Below are positions 29,788 to 41,900 of a DNA stretch of 64,000 nt, piece by piece (position 1 is the first letter of the stretch; every line of letters starts with the position of its first letter). Origin of the DNA: Hydractinia symbiolongicarpus (taxonomy: Eukaryota > Cnidaria > Hydrozoa > Anthoathecata > Hydractiniidae); the NCBI RefSeq assembly GCF_029227915.1, contig NC_079885.1:13715001-13779000 (forward strand), given 5' to 3'. Made by a program: the position numbers and the translations under genes. Under the pieces are notes generated by a model. The model worked only from the letters and a program-made list of their open reading frames with translations. It ran no database searches and was not told the origin of the DNA.

Positions 29788-30762
29788 TTACCATTCCTTA
29801 ACATACTCCGGAGGTACTTCAACATCCTCTGGCATTAAAATGAGTTCTTCAGAGACGAAGCTTTGATCAGGCTCGTCTTTTAAATAGTACAGGAGACGTG
29901 TACTAGTTACGATATGATCCAACCTGTACGTTTTTTTGCTCCACCAGGCACTCATGCTCTTCTCCAGGTTGTAGGAGGTACAAATAGAGCCCGTCATCGG
30001 GTAAAGGCTTTTCTTCAAGATGGCCATCGATTTTCCAAGCGGCACCTCCTCAAGTTTGAGCGCTTTCAAAGGCTTCATGGCGGTCTTGGTGTTGTTCAAA
30101 CGTTTCAGGATAGTGTACAAGTGTTTGACCCATGTGGTACTAGTTTCGTCCGAGGCAAGCTCTTGCGCATCTTCAGGTTTGAAGAGCCTTTCCGCGAGCA
30201 CCTTGTTATAGGACTCGACAAAAGCCGTGAAAGTGTGGTGTTACCTCGTAGTCACACGTTTTATCTCGACACCCTTAGCCTCTAACAGCTTGCTCACGTC
30301 TGATTTGAACTCACTACCGTTATCGCATTGGAAAGTCTTTGGATATTGGAGAGGTCCTGCCTTGTATATATCCTTTAGCATGTCAGCGACTTCGCTGGCT
30401 TTCTTCGTTTTCAGGAGTCTAGCCACCTTATACCTTGAAGCCACGTCAATGCCTGTGAGGATGTATTTATAGGTGTTTCCATACAGCTTGTCATGGGGCA
30501 TATAGAGCAAATCAAATTGATGCATCTCGTTGGGTTTTGTGATGGTGAAATGTGGGTAGTTGATGTGCTTGGGCCCTCGAATATGTCTGAGCCAAGCAAG
30601 TTGCCGAGTCAACCGGTGAGTAACACGCTTCTTAGAGAGACCACACTGCTCAGAGAGTAGTATAATGGCTTTTCGACCAGTCCAGAGATGTTCTGGCTGG
30701 TAGTAGATTTGGGATAGTTTTTCCGCCTCTTTGGGGGTAGCAACATGCTTTACTTTTGACAT
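29788..30762 (-). pseudogene. Retroviral-type (Polinton) integrase, copy B
   Basis: ATG 30762 lies inside hairpin 13. The frame is about 325 codons and is interrupted only by one TAA (30241-30243), where copy A has a tyrosine codon. The N-terminal region includes SEQCGLSKKRVTHRLTRQL. The catalytic residues lie in MHQFDLLYMP, FQCDNGSEF and FVESYNKVLAERLF. The C-terminal part includes WWSKKTYRLDHIV and ends VPPEYVKEW. This is the best-preserved integrase in the window. Confidence 0.85.
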
Positions 30763-30782
30763 GTTTATTATACATGTCAAAA
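30754..30782. promoter_or_regulatory. Gene-boundary hairpin 13, containing the integrase start codon (B)
   Basis: A perfect 10-bp stem (TTTTGACATG / CATGTCAAAA) with a 9-nt loop. The integrase ATG (30760-30762) lies in one arm, and the stop of the neighbouring small gene is 8 bp away. Same position and nearly the same arms as hairpin 5. Confidence 0.75.
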
Positions 30783-30789
30783 ATGTTCC

Positions 30790-31143
30790 TTACATATACT
30801 TGTACACGACGAGACCCAGCAGAGCCAGTGATCCTACGATGAAGGTGAGTTCACCATCTTGTTGCTGTTTGGAAGGTGCATAATAGTCTGAGAGCTTTGG
30901 AGCTTTCTCGATCGTCGCTAATAAATATTCTCTCATGCTTTCATCAAGCTCTTTCAAACTCTGACCCGCAGCACGCTCTTCATCCCGTCTCTTGTTGTAC
31001 CAGTCGATCTTTGCCTGTCCGTCACGTACCCATTGGGGTTGAGCAGCTTGAAGTTGTTCGATTGCTTTATCGTGCCTTTTCCTCTTCTCTTCGCCATGTC
31101 CCGAGAGCTTGCTGAAAAGGAAATTCGAGCCACTAAATGCCAA
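30790..31143 (-). CDS. Small helical protein with hydrophobic ends, copy B
   Basis: It matches the copy A gene at 20118-20507: AFSGSNFLFSKLSG, charged helix, and C-terminal anchor GELTFIVGSLALLGLVVY. No ATG lies in frame at the expected start. The frame stays open upstream to about 31188 (with NIATIGVLVAGAA), so the start codon may be mutated. Confidence 0.55.
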   Translation of the reverse strand: MAFSGSNFLFSKLSGHGEEKRKRHDKAIEQLQAAQPQWVRDGQAKIDWYNKRRDEERAAGQSLKELDESMREYLLATIEKAPKLSDYYAPSKQQQDGELTFIVGSLALLGLVVYKYM

Positions 31144-31196
31144 CGCATTTATAGCTGCGCCCGCTACGAGTACACCAATAGTTGCTATGTTTATTT

Positions 31197-32433
31197 CTAA
31201 TATTCTACGGAGTGAAATCTTTCATTCAGAATGTTCAATTGAGCGTCCTGAAGCAAGTACATATAACAGCGTATATCCCCAGTTCCATCCGCCTTCTTGG
31301 TCATATGCAAGGTAATGCCATCGCTAAGCCTTTGCAAAGGTCTGCCAGAACCATGCAAGCTGTGATCGGGTGTTGCTCTAAAATCAATGAACAACACATA
31401 ACGCTCAGTCATGAACTGCCCAATCGTCACTTCCGAGTCATGGCTGCCAAAGAGTTCAACGATTTACTCGAGATGATCTTTCGGGAGCATAGCATGCGAG
31501 TAGAGTTCGTTAGGCTCACCCTCGACAGTGATCGTTAATTTCTCGATTTTGGAGTTATAGAAGACCTCGTTAACGCCAGCATAAGCTTTCACTTTCCCGG
31601 GTCTACAAACAACAACAACACACCCTTCAAGCTCTTGGCCGGAGTGTCGATCTGGAGATCATAGCTGGTATCACCTTTCTTCATCGTTATAACCTTGCTG
31701 CGGAGCACACGCTCATAGCACTGCTAAGCCCCTCGTTTGTCACTTTATCAAACTCGAGCGCGATATTGGTAATTTTATACGCACTATCAGCGGGCTTGGC
31801 TGCCGTGCTTCCAGCAGCAGCCGCACCAGCATCTTTGATGACTAGGTCATAGGGTGCAAAATTTATTACAAACTGCAGCCTGCCGTGTAAGCCTGCTTGG
31901 TAGAATGGTAGATCCCTCGTTAGTTCGAACATTTTACCTATAGGGATGCAAAAGGTGTTGCCGTAAGCTGCCACGATCGCTTTTTCCTCATTATTTCCGA
32001 TATGGTCGCTGGCTTTGACTTGCAGAGCTCTGATGGTACCATCGTTGGGATTTATACCCTTAAGAATCAAGTTGTTCTCACGCCCAACTTTGGGCAGCCA
32101 CAGATCCCTATACACAGCGAGAATATTAAAATCGCTGATGTTTTGCATTTCATTCCCATTCAAACTGATGCGAAGATTTTGAACTAGGGCTTTGCCGATG
32201 TTGCTAACGATGGTGCGTTTGGTATTGGTACCATTAAGCTCTAGGTCAAAGAGGAGTTTGAGGGATCCTGGGAAAATTACATCATTCTGACCCCTGTTTG
32301 GTACATCAACGTACAAGTCTTCGTTCTGGTTGATTATTGAGGGGACATGGCTCACCTTGACCCGCTGTTTCTTGCCTTTTATCCCAAGCATTGTCTTGGT
32401 CTCCTTATTGGGATTTAAACTAGTTCCATACAT
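31197..32433 (-). pseudogene. Major capsid protein (double jelly-roll type), copy B
   Basis: The first ~245 codons from ATG 32433 are open: MYGTSLNPNKETKTMLG, FPGSLKLLFDLEL, NLRISLNGNEMQNISDFN, VYRDLWLPKVG. A frameshift follows at about 31710, another at about 31610, and a TAA in place of a glutamine codon at about 31467. The C-terminal block (ERYVLFIDFRATPDH to NERFHSVEY, stop at 31197) is present here but deleted in copy A. The total length of about 410 codons suits a Polinton major capsid. Confidence 0.75.
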
Positions 32434-32464
32434 GTTTATTTATAGTAATATAAGATTGGAATAA

Positions 32465-33732
32465 ATGCCTATTAACCTAGTATACGAAGGAAATGACTTT
32501 ACATCAGAGCGAGATATTCAAGACGAACCCGAGGAGTTCAGCAGCGAGAGCGGGATCCTTCGACCCGAGGACGTACCAAGCACTGCGCCCGCAACACCTT
32601 CACGAGGCGGCCTCACTGACACCACGACTCTCACGGCAATGGAGGAACTACTGAAGTCAAAGGTTGATAGCCTTTACGAAGCTCTTAGTGATGAGGTGGG
32701 CCAGCCAATCGCGAATATGTACGACAAATTTGAAGCACGAGGAAACCAACTTCTTTTCAATGGTGTGGAGCTTACGAAAAAGAATGGTGAGCTGAGGAGC
32801 ATTGCCGAGATACAACGGAGGTTGAGGTCGAATCGTTTGCAAGCCATGGGGTTTACCGACTATACCACACCACACAAGGGTAGTAAAACTATGGCTCAGA
32901 GGCTCCTTAATGAATTGGATAATGTCAATGAAAAGGCTGATGACATCGAAATGTTGCCGCTACTCGAAAATGTACTCGATGACACGGAGAGCCTGATTGA
33001 AGATACTTCATTTGACGGGGATATCACAGATCGTGAAAGAAGAGGGTTAAACCGCGAGCTTCAAACGTTACGTGGTAACCTCAAGCACTTGGAAGGCAAG
33101 ATGATCTTCTACGATAGTGAGATCGACAAAGCAGAAGCCAAGGTGAAGAGGCTCGAGAGCAAGAAGGCCACACCTGGAGCATCCGAGGAACAGCTAGCTA
33201 TCTGGGACAGGGATATAGCCAAGGCCTTGAACAACTACAGGAACAAAAGGAGGCCACGGCAAAAGCACACGGTTTACTATCATCCGACACTCAGAGCCAG
33301 TTGCTACATATCAAAGATACATTGATGAAGATCGCAGAGGATGATACGTCACTCGTGGAAAAGCTCAAGATTCTCTTCAAGGAACAGGGTATTACTATCG
33401 CAAGCATCGTTTCTGCTGTTGGTCTCCTGATTTTAACCATCGTACTCGCCGTTACAGGAGGTGGCGGAAGAGCTGCTGCAACTGGAGGAGGTACTGGTGG
33501 GAAGGGTTTCCAAAAACAGCTTGAAAGACTCGAGAGATTTTTGAAGTACCTAGCAGGTAAAGCAGGTGCAGCGCTACCAGGGATCATTGGCAGCGTGGTC
33601 TCGTTCTTTTTCAGAGTTGCGGCTAAGATTGTGGAATTTGCGGCAAAGCATCTGTATATGGCCATGGCTGCCGCCGTGGGTATTGTTGTGGCGTATGTGG
33701 GTAACAGGAGGAGTAAGGGCAAATCGCACTGA
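32465..33732 (+). pseudogene. Coiled-coil protein with two membrane segments, copy B
   Basis: It starts MPINLVYEGNDFTSERDIQ, divergent from the capsid gene with ~30 bp between ATGs. It is open through the coiled coils to about 33230, where a frameshift occurs. The second part (from 33301) has LFKEQGITIASIVSAVGLL, a Gly-rich loop and a second hydrophobic segment (MAMAAAVGIVVAYVG), ending RSKGKSH at TGA 33730-33732. This natural stop shows where copy A should end. Confidence 0.75.
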
Positions 33733-33762
33733 GAGTTTAATTTGTTGATCAATAGATTAGAC

Positions 33763-34380
33763 TTACTTCAACCAAACATACGCGAGGATCAGTCCTACTC
33801 CCAATGTGATAACGGTAGCCTTGGTATCCTCGTGTCTGTCGGAGGCATGCGTCTGACGCTTGGCACTTTTTCCATGGGTGTAGTCGCCGGCTACACCTTT
33901 TTCTATCCTTGATGGCTGATGTTTAGTTGACTCGCTAGCCTTTCCAAGGGTGGGGTTCAGAACCCCTCCCTCTTGATTCGCGTTAATTTTCAAATTAACA
34001 CCGATGGAGAAGTACTCCTTACTGATCAATATTTTGTTCGTAAAATTCATGACACTCCCTATATTAAGGCTCTTGTTGCTGGGTATCATGTATACCCCAT
34101 GAGCAACCGAGAAATCGACCTTGCTACGTGCATACTTAAGCACATTTTGGAATCGGCTTATTTCCTCACCCGTGTCACTTGGTCGGAGGATCAGATCCAC
34201 AAAAGTCGTTAGTAGAGACGCTGTGCATCGATCGAAATACCTTGATTGCCGATGATGTTGGACCTCGCGTTGGCCTGGCTTTGAAGTATGAGATAAGCGT
34301 AAAATCTTACGCTTTGGGAAAGCTTCTCTATACCGATACGCGTGAGACCTTAAGATTTTCGGAGAATCCATCGACTCCAT
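33763..34380 (-). pseudogene. Virion-type protein with C-terminal membrane anchor, copy B
   Basis: The C-terminal ~130 codons match copy A (FQNVLKYARSKVDFSV, YMIPSNKSLNIGS and anchor ATVITLGVGLILAYVWLK). The N-terminal part of the open frame is shifted relative to the gene, and about 500 bp that open copy A's gene are missing, so it is a deletion product. The 3' end lies on the decayed palindrome at about 33735-33765. Confidence 0.65.
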
Positions 34381-34381
34381 G

Positions 34382-34878
34382 AATCTTCATCGAAATAACT
34401 AGACCCGCAGGATCGAGGATCTCGCTGTCATAGTCAACGACCAAGCAGGGAACAGAATCAAGTTCTTCGTACTCAGGAATGGAGCGTGCAGTGTTAGGGT
34501 TAGCAAGGGGTACATTGCGATAGTCGATAAATAACTACTGGACCTTATGGGTTATAATCTTCATACCGAAGCAATGTTTACCGAGGGCGACCATGACAGC
34601 TTCTACAAGACTGACGTCTACCAGCGGCTGAGACTCACTTGTCACCAACTCGATAAGGATGATTGTCTGCTTAATGGGCAGAAATCTAAAATTCTTGCCA
34701 TCCTACCGACCAAAGAGGTAAGTGCCTGGGGGATATGCTAATGTGGAGTTTTGATAACCCTGTTTACCTTCCTTTGAAAGGTTCGACGGATCGCCTTGAG
34801 TTTATGTTGACGGATGAACATCATTATGATAAAAACGTCTTGTTTATGGGGATTACCATGCACTTGCTCATAGAATAA
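34382..34878 (+). pseudogene. Penton-like (minor capsid) protein, copy B
   Basis: The fragments read in order RIKFFVLRNGACSVRV, a middle part YNLHTEAMFTEGDHDSF in another frame, then MWSFDNPVYLPLKGSTDR and MGITMHLLIE up to TAA 34876-34878. The N-terminal block of copy A is missing. It ends immediately before the ATG of the next gene (34879). The strand-rich end fits a jelly roll. Confidence 0.6.
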
Positions 34879-35274
34879 ATGACAGACATTGCAAAGCTTT
34901 ACCCAAGCTTACCTTCTGCACCTCCGGGGGGTACGGAGGACACTTCACAAGCCTACAGGCTCGGCAAAATTGATGAAGTGAAACAATACCTGCGTGCCGA
35001 GATTAAAGAGCGTAACAAGCTCGCTAAAAAGTTCAAAATGCATGATACGTGGGTTAGAAACATGGATCACGGGTTACTAGCGGTAAGTGTGACAACTTCA
35101 GGCGTTGATATTGGTAGCATACTATCTGGGATCGGTGTACCATTAGCCGTGGCTATGGGTGGAATTACGATTGCCGTAGGGTTGGGACAAGCGGGTCTAC
35201 GGAATGCGGGGAAGAGGCTGGATACTAAGAGTAAAAAGCATGGGGAGATAAAACTATTGGCAGAGACTAAGTAA
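34879..35274 (+). pseudogene. Gly-rich membrane protein, copy B, cut by satellite
   Basis: It starts MTDIAKLYPSLPSAPPGG and matches copy A up to SKKHGEIKLLAETK. The frame then ends at a TAA supplied by the first satellite bases (AAGTAAATACCG). About 75 C-terminal residues are missing, so element B is truncated here rather than naturally ended. Confidence 0.75.
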
Positions 35275-38200
35275 ATACCGTCGTTCCACCTGTATGCGCA
35301 GGTTACCATTGGAGGAGTCCTATCAGTCTCATAAACTACGACGTCCCAAGTCGTTTTCCTTCGCACTGTGGCCTTAGAACACTTTTTTCTACGTGCACAG
35401 TCGTCTAAATGCTGAAATATTGCTTTTTGCAGCCTAATAAAGGCGTTGTACATAAATACCGTCGTTCCACCTGCATACGCAGGGTAATATTGGAGTAGTC
35501 CTTCCAGTCTCAATGAAATACGACATCCCAAGTCGTTTTCCTTTGCGCTATGGCCATAGAACACTGTTAACCACGTGCACGGCCCTCTGTAAGCTGTAAT
35601 ACGGCCTTTTGCAGTTTACTACATGCAAAGACCTCTAAATGCTGTAATATGGCCATTTGCAGCCTAATATAGGTCTTACACGTAAATCCCGTGCTTCCAC
35701 TGGCCAAGGCAGGCTACCAATAGTTTTGTCTTCCCACCATCACGGGATTACGTCGTCCCAAGTCGTTTTCCTTTGGACTGGTCCTTCCAGTCTCAATGAA
35801 CTACGTCGTCCCAAGTCGTTTTCCTTGGTGCTATGGCAATATAACACTGATAACCACGCGCACAGCCCTCTGTAAGCCGTATTATTGTCTTTTGCAGCCT
35901 AATAAAAGCCTTACACGTAAATCACGTGCTTCCACAGCACCAGGCAGGCCACCATTGGTGTGGTCCTTCTAGTCTCAATGAACTACGACGTCCCAAGTCG
36001 TATTCCTTTGGAGTGGTCCTTCCAGTTTTAATGAACTACGACGTCCCAAGTCGTTTTCCTTGGCGCTATGGCAATAGAACACTGCTAACTACGTGCATGG
36101 CCCTCTGTTAGCCATAATATTGGCTCTTGCATCCTAATAAAGGCCTTACACGTAAAACACGTGCTTCCACGCTCCAAGGCACGCTAACAATGGTCTGGTG
36201 TTCCCACTATCATTGGACTACGACGTCGCAAGTCGTTTTCTTCGGCTGCGTGCAAAGCCCTCTAAAGGCTGTAATATGGTGTTTGGCAGCTTATCAAAGG
36301 CTTTACACGTAAATACCGTGGTTATACTACCCTGCGTGGGTTACCATTAGTCTAGTCCTTTCAGTCTAAATGGACTACCACATCCCAATTCATTTTCCTT
36401 CGCATTATGGCCTTAGAACATTGTTAACTACGCGCTAAGCCCTCGAAGTACTTAAATATTGCTTTTTGCAGCACTATAAGCGCCTTATACATAAATACCG
36501 TCATCCACCTGAATGCACAGGTGACCATTGGAGTAGTCCTTCCAGTCTCAATGAACTGGGACGTTTCAAGTCATTTTCTTTCGCGTTATGGCGTTAGAAT
36601 ACTGTTGACTACGTGCATGGCCCTCTGTTAGCCGTTTTATTGCATGATAAAGGCCTTAGACGCAAATAACGTGCTTCCGCGCTCAAGAATGGCTACCATT
36701 GATCTAGTGGTTCCAGTCTAAGTCGCTTTCCTTACTGCCGTGGCTTTAGAATGCTGTTTACTACTTGCAAAGGCTTCTAAATGCTGTAATATGGCCATTT
36801 GCATCCTAATATAGGAGTTACACGTAAATCACGTGGTTCCACAGGCCCAGGCAGGCTACCATTGGTGAAGTCCTTCCAGTCTCATGGACTACGATGTCCC
36901 AAGTCGTTTTCTTTGGCATCATGCCTTCAGAACACTGTTAACTACGTGCATGGCCCTTTGTTAGACGTAATATTCCCTTTTGCGGCCTAATAAAGGCCTT
37001 ACACGTAAATCACGTGTTTCCACGTTCCTGGAGAGCCTACTATTGGTCTAGTGTGTTCAATCTCAATGGACCAAGTCGTCCCAAGTCGTTTCCTTGTCGC
37101 CATGGCTTTAGAACACTGTTTACTAGTTGCAAAGGCCTCTAAATGCTGTATTATGGCCATTTGCAGCCTAATAAAGGCCTTACACGTAAATCACGTGATT
37201 CCACAGGCCCAGGCAGGCTACTATTGGCGTAGTCCTTCCAGTCTCAATGAGCTACGACGTCCCAATTTGTTCTCCTTGCCGCTATGGCTTTAGAACATTC
37301 TTAACTACGCGCACAGCCCTCTAAAGGCTGTGATATGGCTTTTTGCAGCCTAACAAAGGCGTTATACGTAAATACCGTCGTTCCATCTGTATGTGCAGTT
37401 TACCATTAGAGTAGTCCTGCCGGTCTCAATGAATTCGATGTCCCAAGTCGTTTTCCCTTGGAGTGGTCCTTCCAGTCTCAATGAACTACGACGTTCCAAT
37501 TCGTTTTCCTTGGCACTATGGCTTTAGAACACTGTTAACTACGTGCATAGCCTCTGTTAGCCGTAATATTGCCTGTTGCAGCCTAATAAAGGCCTTACAC
37601 GTAAGTCACGTGCTTCCACGCTCTCGGAAATGCTACCATTGGTCCAGTGTTTCCAGTCTCAACGAACCTCGACGTCCCATGTCATTTTCCTTCGCGTTTT
37701 GTGCCCATGGCTTCAGAACACCGTTAACTACGTGCACAGCCCTCTAAAAACTGTAATATGGCCTTTTGTAGCCTAATAAAGGCGTTATACGTAAATACCG
37801 TTGTTCCACCTGCATGCGCAGGTTACCATTGGAGTAGTCCTGCCAGTCTCATTGTGTTTCGACGGCCCAAGTCATTTTCCTTCGTGTTATGGCGTTAGAA
37901 CTCTGTTAACTACTTGTACAGCCCTCTAAACGCTGTAATATGACCTTTTTTTAACATAATAAAGCCTTTACACGTAAGTCACGGGCTTTTACAGGCCAAT
38001 GCAGGCTACCATTGGTGTGGTCCTTCCTGTCTCATTGGACTACGACATCCCACGCCGTTTTCTTTAGTGCAGCCTAATAAAGGCGTTATAAGTTAATACC
38101 GTCATCCACCTGGCTGCAAAGGTTACCATTGGTGTAGTCTTTCCAGTCGCAATGAACCATGACTTCAAAAGTCATTTTCCTTTCCGCTATGGCACTAGAC

Positions 38201-38937
38201 AACTGTTAACTACGTGCACAACCCTCTAAATGCTTTAATATGGCCATTGGCAGCCTATTATAGGCCTTACACGAAAATCACGTGCTTCCACGCTCCGGGA
38301 AATGCTGCCATTGGTCTAGTGTTCCCAGTTTCAATGAACTAAGACGTCTCAAGTCGTTTTCTTTGTCACCATAGCTTTAGAGCACTGTTAAGTACGCGCA
38401 CAGCCCTCTAAAGTCTGTGATATGGCCTTTTGCATCCTAATAAAGGCGTTATACGTAAATACCGTCGTTCAACCTGCGTATGTAGGTTAATATTGGAGAA
38501 GTCCTTCCAGTCTCAGTGAACTATGGCATCCGAAGTTGTTTTCCTTGCCGCCATGGCTTTAGAATGCTGTTTACTACTTGCAAAGACCTCTAAATGCTGT
38601 AATATGGCCACTTCCAGCCTGATAAAGGCCTTACATGTAAATCACGTGCTTCCACTCCCCAAGGCAGGCTCTCAATGGTCTAGTGTTCCCAGTCTCAACA
38701 GTCCACGCCGTCCCAAATCTTTTTCCATAGCGCCATGGCTTTAGAAAATTGTTAACTACGCGCACAGCCCTCTAAAGGCTGTGATATGGCCTTTTGCAGC
38801 CTAATAAAGGCGTTTTACGTAAGTACCGTCGTTCCACCTGTATGCGCAGCTTACCATTGGAGTAGTCCTTCCCGTCTCAATGAACTACGACATCCCAAGT
38901 CGTCTTCCTTTGCGTTATGACAATAGATTTATTCATT
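35268..38937 (+). repeat. ~182-bp satellite array, block 1
   Basis: Diverged tandem monomers carry GACGTCCCAAGTCGTTTTCC, ACTGTTAACTACGTGCAC, GCTGTAATATGGCC, and CAGCCTAATAAAGGCC. Two monomer types often alternate: one with CACGTAAATCACGTGCTTCC, the other with ATACCGTCGTTCCACCTG and a small palindrome ACCTGCATGCGCAGGT. Some units are deleted or truncated. The block ends at the LINE insertion. Confidence 0.9.
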
Positions 38938-41900
38938 ATCATCATTATTTTATTCGTCACTGTTTGCAGTTAGATCGAAGTCCATAGCTCGATACAGAAA
39001 AAGAAGTTTGATTTGTTTGTTATTACTGGCTTGCGGAGATGTCGAAAGTTGTCCAGGACCGCAATATGAACAGATAAAATCGTTTACAAACATGAAAGGT
39101 ATAAAGTTCTTACACCAAAATATCAGAGGAATTTTTCATAACATAGCAAATCTTACTGCATTATTATCTTATGAAAATCGTATAGACATTTTGACATTAT
39201 CTGAAACTCACATCGAAGCACAAAGTGGGTTTGATAACAACGATTTATACACAATACCGGGGTACAACTTCATTTCACGTTGTAGAGAAATTGGGAAAGG
39301 TGGAGGTGTGGCCACTTATATATCGGAACAATTGACATGGAAAAGGAGGGAAGATCTAGAGATGAATGACATTGAATGTATCTGGCTCGAAATTTTTCCG
39401 AAAAACGCAAAAAGTTTTCTTATATGCTGTATGTATAGACCCCCTGACTCATCTCTATATCTGAATTCTCGTTTTAACGAAATTTTAAGAGAAATGTTAA
39501 TAGCTGTTAATAAATTAACACTAGAAACAATCATTATGGGCGATGTTAATGTGAATTATTTGAAACAAGGTGATCATCGTGAAATCAAAGATATATTCAA
39601 ATTGCAATCATTTGTACAGCTCGTAAAAAAGCCCACGAGAATAACGCAAGACACTGAAACATTAATTGATGTGATATTTACAAACAAAAGTTCGACGATC
39701 TCCCACACGGACGTTCTACCTCTGAGTCTGAGTGATCACGATTGTATTGGTTGCGTAAGAAAAGTTAACCATCAAAAGTTTAAATCGCGCACCACACGAT
39801 GTCGAAATTACAACAAATATGACCCTGAAAAATTGAACACAGACATAAATAATCATGATTGGCAACCTATGTATGAAATGAGTTCCGTGGAAAGTTCCTG
39901 GGAATATTTTAAAACAACAGTACATGCTATAATCGACAAGCACGCTCCCGTTATAACCAAAATGGTAAAAGGACGTTCCTGTCCGTGGTTGAGTGCTGAA
40001 ATTAAGAAACATATGAACAATCGAGATAAACTCTTGAGAAAGGCACGAAAAACGAAGAAAGCGTCAGATTGGTGTTTGTACAGACAATTAAAAAATCTTT
40101 GTAACAACAAAATTCGAGTTGCAAGAAATGGTTATCAGAAAAACTTGTTAGTGGAAAACCGGGATAATCCTCGTAAGTTTTGGAAAACAATCAAAAGCAT
40201 ATTTCCTGCAGGAAAGTCATCATCTCCAACAAATAGTGATCAGCCGGATGCAGCTGAGAAACTTCTTTACGCTAACAAATTTTGTCGATACTTTTCAGAT
40301 TGCGCTAGAAAATTGAAGGACGTCGCTTTTCCATTACGAAACCTTATATGGAGATATACTCCAATAATTTCGACCAGGACTGATAAACTCTTTCATTTTC
40401 ATTACGTCACGAAAGTGTTTGTCGAAAAAGAATTAAAATCTTTGAAGAGAAAGAAAGCCACCGGTGCAGATGACATACCACCGGGTGTTTTGAAAGATGC
40501 TGCTACACTCCTTTCTCAACCATTAGCATTCATTATAAACCTGTCGCTGCGTACCAGTACAATACCGTCGGACTGGAAAATCGCAAAAGTTACGCCACTT
40601 TTTAAGGGAGGAAATTCATCTGAAGAAACAAACTATCGACCTATCTCAGTTCTTCCTATAGTTTCCAAGATTCTAGAACGTGCTGTTCATCACCAATTAA
40701 TTGATTATCTAGAATCAAATAACTTACTTTCTCGAAATCAATTTGGGTACCGTCGAAAACGATCAACGGAGATGGCGACTACGTTATTAACGGACAACAT
40801 CAGGAAAGAAGTAGACAGTGGCAATCTAGTTGGTGCAATTTTTGTTGACTTGTCAAAAGCATTTGACACTCTTAGTCATGGATTATTACTGTCAAAATTA
40901 TGTTCTTATGGTATTAAAGGAATTGCTTTGAATTGGTTCTCAGACTACCTCTTCAATAGAAAGCAGTATTGCGTAGTAAACAACGTAGCATCCGAAGAGA
41001 AAAGTATTGTCTGTGGTGTACCACAAGGATCCATCTTAGGACCTATCTTGTTTTTACTTTATTTCAATGACTTTGAAGAGTGCGTTAAATATTCTGAAGT
41101 CATAGAGTTTGCAGATGACACGGTGTTATATTTTGCGAGCAAACGGTTACAAGACATCGAAGACAAGTTCAATTACGATCTCGAGAAGATAGCCGAATAT
41201 CTCAAAGATAACGAATTAGTAATAAATCTCAGAAAAGGAAAGACCGAGTCAATGGTATTTGGAACTCAAAAACGACTCTCGATGTATTCACGACAAATGA
41301 ATTTATATTACAATGACGTTCCAATATCTTCAACTACACATTATAAGTATCTTGGTACTGTTTTGGATCCATCTTTGAACATGAACGAAAACTTCAACAC
41401 GATTTACAAAAGAGCTTCGAACAAGCTACGTTTGTTAAGTTCACTCGAAATGGGTCTTACTGCAGATGCTGTTAGAAAGATCTACACAGCTATTATTTTA
41501 CCAGGATTATCCTATTGCAGTAACGTTCAGCTCAAATTCAGTGATACTCAAATAAAGAGACTCGAATCCATTGACAATCGTGCTAGAATTCTGACTCAAC
41601 AAAATGTTCCTGAGATCAGAAAAGAAATTGAAAAACGAGCTGTGCTGTTTGTTAAAAAATGTTTGGATGGTAATGTCTGTGATAACTTTCAAGACTACTT
41701 CACTGTGAAGCGTCATCAAAGAACAACAAGAAACAACGGTTTTCTTTTATTTATACCTAAAGTGAAATTAGAATTTGCAAAGGGAAGCTTCTTTTCAATG
41801 GGTGTGAGTTTATTCAACTCTTTACCCATTGGAATTAGGCAATGTGAAATTTTTGAGGAATTTAAAGCTTTGTGTCAAGCACATTTTGTTTGATAAGTGT

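Larger units (their letters stand above)
28394..35267. mobile_element. Polinton-like element B, inverted and truncated
   Basis: The gene order from membrane-protein tail through ATPase, integrase, capsid, coiled-coil, penton and Gly-rich membrane protein mirrors 23000-15500 of element A in opposite orientation. Protein differences of roughly 15-25% show it is a separate lineage rather than a fresh inverted copy. It lacks polymerase, HNH and the 204-aa/SAP end. Its left edge joins A's polymerase at about 28393-28416, and its right edge runs into satellite at about 35268. Confidence 0.85.
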
